From a bacterium (GTDB lineage: Bacteria > Bacillota > Bacilli > Lactobacillales > Streptococcaceae): DNA of 12,210 nucleotides. The notes beneath the pieces were generated by a model that saw only the letters and a program-made list of their open reading frames with translations, searched no databases and was not told the origin of the DNA. Shown here piece by piece: positions 8,829 through 12,210 of this stretch. How positions within the stretch are numbered: position 1 is the stretch's first letter; the number at the start of each line of letters is the position of its first letter. A program made the position numbers and the translations under genes. Location of the stretch: assembly GCA_905221505.1 (NCBI GenBank), contig CAJNDL010000047.1:1-12210 (forward strand). Direction: 5' to 3'.

Positions 8829-9587
8829 CTAAACTCCTCCAAATCGGCGATGACGACGATTGTAGGCAAGAATGGCTTCCTGCAAGGCCGCCTCGTCAAA
8901 ATCAGGCCACAAGGTGTCTGTAAAATAGAGCTCACTATAGGCTCCCTGCCATGGAAGGAAATTGCTCAAGCGCAATTCTCCACTAGTACGGATAATCAAG
9001 TCTGGATCTCGTAAGTCCTTAGGCAAATGCTGGGTAAAAAGATAATTACCAATCAATTCCTCTGTGATGTCACCTGGGTTGATTTTGGCATCTAACACAT
9101 CCTGGGAAATCAACTTAAGAGCCTGTGTAATCTCAGCACGTCCACCATAGTTGAGGGCAAAATTAAGAATCAATCCTGTGTTGTTCTTAGTCAATTCCTC
9201 AGCCTTAGTCAGAGCTTCAAAGGTTTGCTTAGGCAGGCGGTCTGTTTCCCCAATCATTTGAATCTTAACATTATTCGCATGCAATTCAGGGACATAATTG
9301 TCATAAAACTCTACGGGCAAGTTCATGATAAACTTGACTTCCTGATCCGGACGGGTCCAGTTTTCCGTAGAAAAAGCATAAACTGTAATAACCTTAACGC
9401 CCAGTTTGTTGGCTGCCTTGGTCACAGTTTGCAATGCTTCCATGCCAGCCTTGTGTCCAAAGACTCGCGGTTGCATACGTTTTTTAGCCCAACGGCCATT
9501 GCCATCCATGATGATGCCGATATGAGCAGGAACCTGGGTCGGAACTTCTACTTCCACAGCCTTATCTTTCTTAAAAAATCCAAACAT
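8829..9587 (-). CDS. uppS: Undecaprenyl diphosphate synthase (isoprenyl transferase)
   Basis: A 252-residue cis-prenyltransferase that adds eight isopentenyl units to farnesyl diphosphate. The product is the C55 lipid carrier for peptidoglycan, teichoic acid and capsule. HIGIIMDGNGRWAKKR includes the catalytic Asp28. The C-terminal RTSGELRLSNFLPWQ (from residue 200) gives Arg200, Arg206 and, further on, Glu219, the diphosphate and magnesium ligands. I start it at ATG 9587 (MFGFFKKDK): AGGAAT lies 6 bases before it. The longer reading frame would begin with a TTG at 9605 that has no ribosome site. It is the first gene of the uppS-cdsA-eep-proS unit, with an extended -10 promoter just upstream. 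Confidence 0.97.
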   Translation of the reverse strand: MFGFFKKDKAVEVEVPTQVPAHIGIIMDGNGRWAKKRMQPRVFGHKAGMEALQTVTKAANKLGVKVITVYAFSTENWTRPDQEVKFIMNLPVEFYDNYVPELHANNVKIQMIGETDRLPKQTFEALTKAEELTKNNTGLILNFALNYGGRAEITQALKLISQDVLDAKINPGDITEELIGNYLFTQHLPKDLRDPDLIIRTSGELRLSNFLPWQGAYSELYFTDTLWPDFDEAALQEAILAYNRRHRRFGGV

Positions 9588-9619
9588 GATCTTATTCCTA
9601 TTCAAAAATCTATCGTTTC

Positions 9620-9625
9620 ATTATA
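9620..9625 (-). promoter_or_regulatory. Extended -10 promoter of the uppS-cdsA-eep-proS operon
   Basis: TATAAT preceded by TG and one base (TGGTATAAT), with no convincing -35. The predicted transcription start is about 9613, giving a leader of roughly 26 bases before uppS. It lies just past the csRNA terminator, so the operon is insulated from the genes upstream. Confidence 0.7.
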
Positions 9626-9688
9626 CCATATTTCCCTATTTTCTTCTATCACTAAGCTATTTATTCTCAGGCACCAAGCCCATTTTTC

Positions 9689-9784
9689 AAAAAAATAAGT
9701 CGCCTGATTGGGCGACTCTATTTTTTATAGGGAGATTATTATGAAAAAGTTTTAGGAGTTTAAGTTAAGGTCTTCTTAACTTAT
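9689..9784 (-). ncRNA. Cia-dependent small RNA (csRNA, ccn family)
   Basis: This minus-strand RNA of about 96 bases has the three parts of the streptococcal csRNAs. A 5' hairpin is formed by TAAGTTAAG / CTTAACTTA (9-bp stem, 5-base loop, about 9761-9783). An unpaired stretch of about 40 bases is rich in anti-Shine-Dalgarno and anti-AUG sequence (CTCCT, then TTTTTCATAATAATCTCCC). A 3' terminator hairpin is formed by AGTCGCC / GGCGACT (9698-9704 / 9711-9717), followed by a U-run. Its promoter has a CiaR box exactly ten bases upstream of the -10. csRNAs are switched on by the CiaRH two-component system and pair with the translation start of targets such as comC to repress competence. Which family member this is (ccnA to ccnE) I cannot assign with certainty. 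The ends are predicted to within a few bases. Confidence 0.85.
9698..9717. terminator. Terminator of the csRNA (could act in both directions)
   Basis: AGTCGCC (9698-9704), loop TGATTG, and GGCGACT (9711-9717) form a 7-bp G-C-rich stem. An A-run lies on the left (9689-9695) and a T-run on the right (9721-9726), so it can end transcription from either strand. It also closes any read-through from the nucleotidyltransferase gene. Confidence 0.85.
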
Positions 9785-9790
9785 GTACTT

Positions 9791-9823
9791 AGTATACACT
9801 TCCTAGCTTAAAGTTTCCTTAAG
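9791..9823 (-). promoter_or_regulatory. CiaR-dependent promoter of the csRNA
   Basis: On the minus strand CTTAAG-GAAAC-TTTAAG (9823-9807) matches the CiaR box TTTAAG-N5-TTTAAG with one difference. It is followed after ten bases by the -10 TATACT (9796-9791), the spacing usual for CiaR-activated promoters. The box overlaps the TAA stop (9821-9819) of the nucleotidyltransferase gene. Confidence 0.8.
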
Positions 9824-10391
9824 TATTTTTAAAAATCAATTTTTTCCATTTCTCCTGCCAATTTTTCTTGGACAGCCGTGTTTGATAGAGATCCATTCGG
9901 TCTTGATTCTCTAAAAAATGAGGAGTTGGGCGAACTTGAAAATTCAAAATATCCTCGAGTCCATAAGGAGTAAAAAGTTCCAAAGCGAAGTCTTCATTCA
10001 AGCGGAGTCCAACCGCCGTACACCGTTCTGGATACTTACTCATAGCATCACGGGAACTGGTATAGGGAGCAGTATGAGGGCTATGCTGATGCATATAAAC
10101 TTGATTTTTCAACTCCCATTGGTACTGAGGAAAATCCTCTCTCAACTTGTTCTCTATAGCCAGCGTTTCTTCATAACTCACATCTTGGTCAAAGAAAATC
10201 ACATCTACATCTGTTTCACAGTCAAAAGGTGGTCTGTCTGACAAGAGATTCCAGATGAAATTTCGTACCGAACCTGCTGCCAACCATGAGTCTTTTAAGT
10301 CAAGGGCTCGGATGATAGTCAGAATAGCCATCATATCCGGATTTTCTCTAAATGCATCTAGAATTTCTTGCTCATTTTTCACTGTATTCAT
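9819..10391 (-). CDS. Nucleotidyltransferase family protein (NTP_transf_6-like)
   Basis: A 190-residue cytosolic protein with nucleotidyltransferase-superfamily marks. AAGSVRN (residues 38-44) corresponds to the G-S helix-turn, and [10 protein letters not shown] has Asp61 and Asp63 as probable metal ligands. Further on are a Trp/Arg-rich tail and ALELFTPYG. It resembles the small COG3575/PF06042-type family, whose substrate is unknown, so no reaction is assigned. It overlaps the 3' end of ruvB by 20 bases and is probably co-transcribed with it. The ATG at 10391 has AGGG only one base away. A GTG three codons later (10382) would have better spacing and may be the true start. Its stop codon is embedded in the CiaR box of the csRNA. 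Confidence 0.8.
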   Translation of the reverse strand: MNTVKNEQEILDAFRENPDMMAILTIIRALDLKDSWLAAGSVRNFIWNLLSDRPPFDCETDVDVIFFDQDVSYEETLAIENKLREDFPQYQWELKNQVYMHQHSPHTAPYTSSRDAMSKYPERCTAVGLRLNEDFALELFTPYGLEDILNFQVRPTPHFLENQDRMDLYQTRLSKKNWQEKWKKLIFKNT

Positions 10392-11370
10392 ACCCTAAAT
10401 GTTCATATGCCTTAGCCGTTGCAACCCGTCCAGACCGTGTTCGCATGATAAAACCTTTTTGAATCAAGTAAGGCTCATACATGTCTTCCACCGTCTCACG
10501 CTCCTCAGCAATATTAACAGAAAGTGTTCCTAGTCCGACAGGACCACCACCATACATCTCAATCATGGTACGAAGGATTTTCTGGTCCACATAGTCCAAA
10601 CCTTCATGGTCAACATCCAGCATGGTCAAAGCCTTATCGGTAATAACATCATCGATAACCCCATTTCCCATAATCTGGGCAAAATCGCGCACGCGCTTGA
10701 GGAGACGATTGGCAATACGAGGAGTACCTCGACTACGCAAGGCTAACTCAGATGCTGCCTCATGAGTGATTTCCATCTCAAAAATATCTGCCGTCCTCTC
10801 AACAATTTCTGTCAAGTCAGCATGGGCATAATACTCCATATGACCTGTAATCCCAAAACGTGCCCGTAGCGGATTTGAGAGCATACCAGCTCGAGTCGTC
10901 GCACCAATCAAGGTAAAAGGTGGCAACTCCAAATGAACACTGCGACTCCCTTCACCAGCCCCAATCATAATATCAATGTAGAAGTCCTCCATGGCACTAT
11001 AAAGCACCTCTTCCACCGACATGGGCAAGCGATGAATTTCATCAATAAAGAGGACATCCCCAGGCTCTAAGTCATTCAAAATCGCTACCAGATCACCAGC
11101 TTTTTCGATAACAGGACCCGATGTCTGCTTGAGATTAACTCCCAGTTCATTGGCAATAACAAAAGCCATGGTCGTTTTTCCCAAGCCTGGAGGGCCAAAT
11201 AAGAGCACATGATCCAGCGCTTCATCCCGCATTTTAGCGGCTTCGATAAAGATTTGAAGCTGGTCCTTGACCTTGTCCTGCCCAATATATTCACGTAAGT
11301 ACTGAGGACGGAGCGTGCGTTCTACTAACTCCTCATCCCCCATTATCTCATTATCTAAAATTCTACTCAT
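10372..11370 (-). CDS. ruvB: Holliday junction branch migration DNA helicase RuvB
   Basis: A 332-residue AAA+ motor that, with RuvA, drives branch migration of Holliday junctions in recombinational repair. Walker A is GPPGLGKT (residues 59-66) and Walker B is LFIDEIHR (Asp110, Glu111). Sensor 1 lies in LIGATTRAG, the arginine finger in LRARFGI, and sensor 2 in [13 protein letters not shown]-terminal winged-helix domain (from about 255) has [11 protein letters not shown] and the basic [13 protein letters not shown]. Length is as expected. No ruvA lies beside it, which is usual in streptococci. The predicted promoter puts transcription start at about the ATG itself, and I see no Shine-Dalgarno site, so the mRNA may be leaderless. 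Confidence 0.97.
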   Translation of the reverse strand: MSRILDNEIMGDEELVERTLRPQYLREYIGQDKVKDQLQIFIEAAKMRDEALDHVLLFGPPGLGKTTMAFVIANELGVNLKQTSGPVIEKAGDLVAILNDLEPGDVLFIDEIHRLPMSVEEVLYSAMEDFYIDIMIGAGEGSRSVHLELPPFTLIGATTRAGMLSNPLRARFGITGHMEYYAHADLTEIVERTADIFEMEITHEAASELALRSRGTPRIANRLLKRVRDFAQIMGNGVIDDVITDKALTMLDVDHEGLDYVDQKILRTMIEMYGGGPVGLGTLSVNIAEERETVEDMYEPYLIQKGFIMRTRSGRVATAKAYEHLGYEYSEK

Positions 11371-11376
11371 GGCTCT

Positions 11377-11405
11377 ATTATATCAAAAAACCAAGCCACA
11401 AACAA
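11377..11405 (-). promoter_or_regulatory. ruvB promoter, implying a nearly leaderless mRNA
   Basis: TTGTTT (11405-11400), a 17-base spacer and TATAAT (11382-11377) on the minus strand. Only six bases separate the -10 from the ruvB ATG at 11370, so the predicted transcription start falls on or beside the start codon. Confidence 0.6.
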
Positions 11406-11446
11406 AAAAGCCACTGGATTGGGTGCCTCCCGAGTTTAACATTCAT

Positions 11447-11456
11447 GTGGTATAAT
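11447..11456 (+). promoter_or_regulatory. Extended -10 promoter of the Fst-like toxin mRNA (RNA I)
   Basis: TGTGGTATAAT: TG, one base, then TATAAT (11451-11456), with no clear -35. The predicted start is about 11463, giving a 5' leader of about 41 bases before the toxin ATG. It is divergent from the ruvB promoter. Confidence 0.7.
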
Positions 11457-11501
11457 ATTATACGGCACTACTACACCGCCTACGAAAGGAGGTGAGATAG
11501 C

Positions 11502-11523
11502 CCATGATGGAACTAATCCTTAA
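11502..11523 (+). repeat. Direct repeats DRb + DRa, toxin copy
   Basis: CCATGAT (11502-11508) and GAACTAATCCTTAA (11510-11523) cover the toxin start codon and first codons. The same two elements recur at 11650-11673 beyond the terminator. In fst systems such repeats let the convergent antitoxin RNA pair with the toxin mRNA at the start of translation. Confidence 0.85.
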
Positions 11524-11596
11524 AACTATCATCGGACCAATTGTGGTCGGTGTTGTTCTTCGCTTAGTCGATAAATGGCTAAACAAAGATAGATAG
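11504..11596 (+). CDS. Fst-family type I toxin (small hydrophobic peptide)
   Basis: A 30-residue peptide with a short charged start (MMELILK), one hydrophobic segment containing IIGPIVVGVVLRLV (about residues 9-22), and a charged tail DKWLNKDR. The pattern I-x-P-I-x-V-G-x-V-x-x-L followed by W-L is that of the Fst/par toxins first known from enterococcal plasmid pAD1. Those toxins insert into the cytoplasmic membrane and are lethal when overproduced. ATG 11504 is chosen because it is nearer to AGGAGG; ATG 11507 is possible. Context agrees: a ribosome site held in a hairpin, a convergent antisense RNA, shared direct repeats and a two-way terminator. The membrane role and toxicity are inferred from the family. 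Confidence 0.88.
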   Translation: MMELILKTIIGPIVVGVVLRLVDKWLNKDR

Positions 11597-11600
11597 TGTC

Positions 11601-11645
11601 AAAAAAGACCCCAAGCTTATTTGGTCGTGAGCTTGGGGTTTTTTC
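11601..11645. terminator. Shared two-way terminator of toxin mRNA and antitoxin RNA
   Basis: CCCCAAGCT (11609-11617) and AGCTTGGGG (11630-11638) form a 9-bp perfect stem, flanked by an A-run (11601-11606) and a T-run (11639-11644). The 12-base loop contains TTGG, which fits the YUNR U-turn motif used for first contact in antisense systems. Both RNAs end here from opposite sides, so their loops are complementary. Confidence 0.9.
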
Positions 11646-11649
11646 TAGT

Positions 11650-11673
11650 CCATAATATAGAACTAATCCTTAA
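11650..11673 (+). repeat. Direct repeats DRb + DRa, antitoxin copy
   Basis: CCATAAT (11650-11656, one difference from the toxin copy) and GAACTAATCCTTAA (11660-11673, identical). The spacing between the two elements is two bases longer than in the toxin copy. Confidence 0.85.
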
Positions 11674-11682
11674 TTCCTCTCC

Positions 11683-11711
11683 ATTATCCCACAGTTCACA
11701 AAATTTGTCAA
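11683..11711 (-). promoter_or_regulatory. Promoter of antitoxin RNA II
   Basis: TTGACA (11711-11706), 17-base spacer, GATAAT (11688-11683). It has a consensus -35, unlike the toxin promoter, which lacks one. This fits an antitoxin RNA made in excess. Confidence 0.82.
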
Positions 11712-11974
11712 AACTTTACATCCTCTTTAATCGCTTTACAACAAGACTTTCAAGTTTAAGAGAAAGTTAGGGATTCTATCAATTTCATAGAAATTTTGAT
11801 TTAGTAAACGAAGAGACAATCTTACATGTCACTCCTCATTTAATACGCCACTACTGGACAAGCAAAATCATTATTACAGCAGTTCCAGTCCTTCAATTAA
11901 CAGTCACTTACAATCAAATTGAGTTTGAAGTAGCTGAAGTAACAACAAACCTATTTCTTAGTCATATTTCCTAA
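11702..11974 (+). pseudogene. Decayed reading frame, unrecognised
   Basis: One frame stays open from at least 11702 to the TAA at 11972-11974, except for a single TAG at 11768-11770. The 67 codons after the TAG contain no ATG, GTG or TTG, so they cannot start on their own. The translation looks protein-like (mixed composition, for example ILHVTPHLIRHYWTSK, then VPVLQLTVTYNQIEFEV). Its upstream edge runs into the antitoxin promoter. I do not recognise the family. It may be the C-terminal remnant of a gene truncated before the toxin-antitoxin locus or the IS arrived. It could also be chance. Confidence 0.4.
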
Positions 11975-12103
11975 AAAAGAGTTTGGGACAAAAAAATTTT
12001 GATTTTAGGAATTCTTTATTATAAGTTTTTAAAATCGATAGATTAGACAAAAAAGCGAACAAAATAGAATTCTGAGTTTCAGATAACTCGTTTTATTCGC
12101 TTT
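11975..12103. repeat. AT-rich hairpin-forming segment next to the IS end, possibly a degenerate dispersed repeat
   Basis: The segment opens with AAAAAAGAGTTTGGGACAAAA, a type of sequence I associate with streptococcal intergenic regions. It contains GATTTTA / TAAAATC (12001-12007 / 12030-12036). It ends in a large inverted repeat, AAAAGCGAACAAAA (12051-12064) / TTTTATTCGCTTTT (12091-12104, one mismatch), with an inner stem GAGTT / AACTC (12074-12078 / 12085-12089). The outer stem can act as a terminator. No coding sequence is seen. Whether it is a SPRITE-like or other named repeat cannot be decided by eye. Confidence 0.4.
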
Positions 12104-12139
12104 TATAGTAAAATGAACCAAAAACAGTACAGAATGTGG

Positions 12140-12145
12140 TATAAT
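12140..12145 (+). promoter_or_regulatory. Extended -10 promoter of right transposase
   Basis: TATAAT with an upstream TG, six bases before the transposase ATG. It is identical in sequence and spacing to the left copy. Confidence 0.5.
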
Positions 12146-12151
12146 CTTCTT

Positions 12152-12210
12152 ATGGCATATTCAATAGATTTTCGTAAAAAAGTTCTCTCTTATTGTGAGC
12201 GAACAGGTAG
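12152..12210 (+). CDS. IS630-type transposase, N-terminal fragment (runs off right edge)
   Basis: The same 19 codons as the left copy (MAYSIDFRKKVLSYCERTG), starting at ATG 12152 and cut by the window edge. The two transposase genes point outward, away from the 12-kb segment between them. Confidence 0.85.
   Translation, partial: MAYSIDFRKKVLSYCERTG

Larger units (their letters stand above)
11463..11645 (+). ncRNA. RNA I: toxin mRNA with occluded ribosome site
   Basis: Predicted transcript of about 180 bases carrying the toxin. In the leader CACCGCCT (11474-11481) pairs with AGGAGGTG (11487-11494) apart from one mismatch around the loop ACGAA. This buries the whole Shine-Dalgarno sequence in a hairpin, which is characteristic of fst RNA I. 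The transcript ends at the shared terminator. Ends are predicted, not measured. Confidence 0.7.
11601..11676 (-). ncRNA. RNA II: antisense antitoxin RNA of the Fst-like locus
   Basis: Predicted RNA of about 75 bases read leftward from a strong promoter. Its 5' part carries TTAAGGATTAGTTC, complementary to the toxin codons at 11510-11523, then ATTATGG, nearly complementary to the start-codon repeat. It ends in the shared terminator hairpin. Pairing at both ends would block ribosome access to the toxin, as RNA II does in pAD1 par. It encodes no protein. Confidence 0.82.
12104..12210 (+). mobile_element. IS630-Spn1-type insertion sequence, right copy, one end only
   Basis: An exact inverted copy of bases 1-107: TA (12104-12105), the end sequence TAGTAAAATGAACC, the extended -10 TATAAT (12140-12145) and the transposase start. 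The element body lies beyond the right edge. The insertion sits against the right arm of the hairpin ending at 12104. Confidence 0.85.

Noticed and set aside
9588..9605. Longer uppS frame starting at 9605
   Set aside because: It begins with TTG without a ribosome site. ATG 9587 has AGGAAT at good spacing and gives the usual 252 residues.
9225..9698. 157-codon plus-strand open frame opposite uppS
   Set aside because: It lies antisense to uppS and its promoter, has no ribosome site of note, and its composition is that of a shadow frame.
9730..9755. Plus-strand GGGAG followed by ATG and a short frame (M-K-K-F-stop)
   Set aside because: This is the complement of the csRNA target-binding region, which mimics a translation start. 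The frame is four codons and has no promoter.
11460..11500. Riboswitch or attenuator in the toxin leader
   Set aside because: The hairpin simply covers the Shine-Dalgarno site, as in known fst RNA I, and no terminator lies in the leader.

Overview
The window looks like chromosomal DNA of Streptococcus pneumoniae or a very close Mitis-group relative. The evidence is a BOX repeat, IS630-Spn1-type insertion sequence ends, a Cia-dependent small RNA (csRNA), and a familiar pneumococcal order on the minus strand: ruvB, nucleotidyltransferase, uppS, cdsA, eep/rseP, proS, GH1 glycosidase, glmS, luciferase-like monooxygenase. No dxr lies between cdsA and eep, as expected for streptococci, which make isoprenoids by the mevalonate route. 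The assignment rests on recognition of sequences, not on a search.

Layout from left to right. Bases 1-107 are one end of an IS630-type element pointing out of the window. It abuts the stop codon of a flavin-dependent monooxygenase (108-1157). A BOX element (about 1205-1321) and a terminator separate that gene from glmS (1391-3199). glmS has a near-consensus promoter, two 14-bp operator-like repeats and an oddly long Shine-Dalgarno spacing. A single-gene GH1 glycosidase unit (3392-4771) follows, with its own promoter and terminator. The block proS-eep-cdsA-uppS (4870-9587) is read leftward from an extended -10 promoter in front of uppS, with gaps of 8 to 21 bases. Between uppS and the nucleotidyltransferase gene lies a csRNA (about 9689-9784) with a CiaR box. 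The nucleotidyltransferase gene overlaps the end of ruvB (10372-11370), whose promoter implies an almost leaderless mRNA.

The right arm (11371-12210) has no long gene but is dense in signals. It holds a complete Fst-family type I toxin-antitoxin locus: a 30-residue toxin on the plus strand, a convergent antisense RNA on the minus strand, a shared two-way terminator, and direct repeats at the toxin start and at the 5' end of the antitoxin RNA. Next come a decayed reading frame, an AT-rich hairpin-forming stretch, and the second IS630-type end (12104-12210). That end is an exact 107-base inverted copy of the left end.

Working together: uppS, cdsA and eep serve the cell envelope (undecaprenyl carrier lipid, CDP-diacylglycerol, intramembrane proteolysis), and glmS supplies amino sugar for the wall. 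proS serves translation and ruvB serves recombination. The regulatory parts (csRNA, glmS leader, type I toxin-antitoxin) hold most of the interest. I see no clearly new protein system. The parts most likely to be missed by automated annotation are the toxin-antitoxin locus, the csRNA and the glmS leader.
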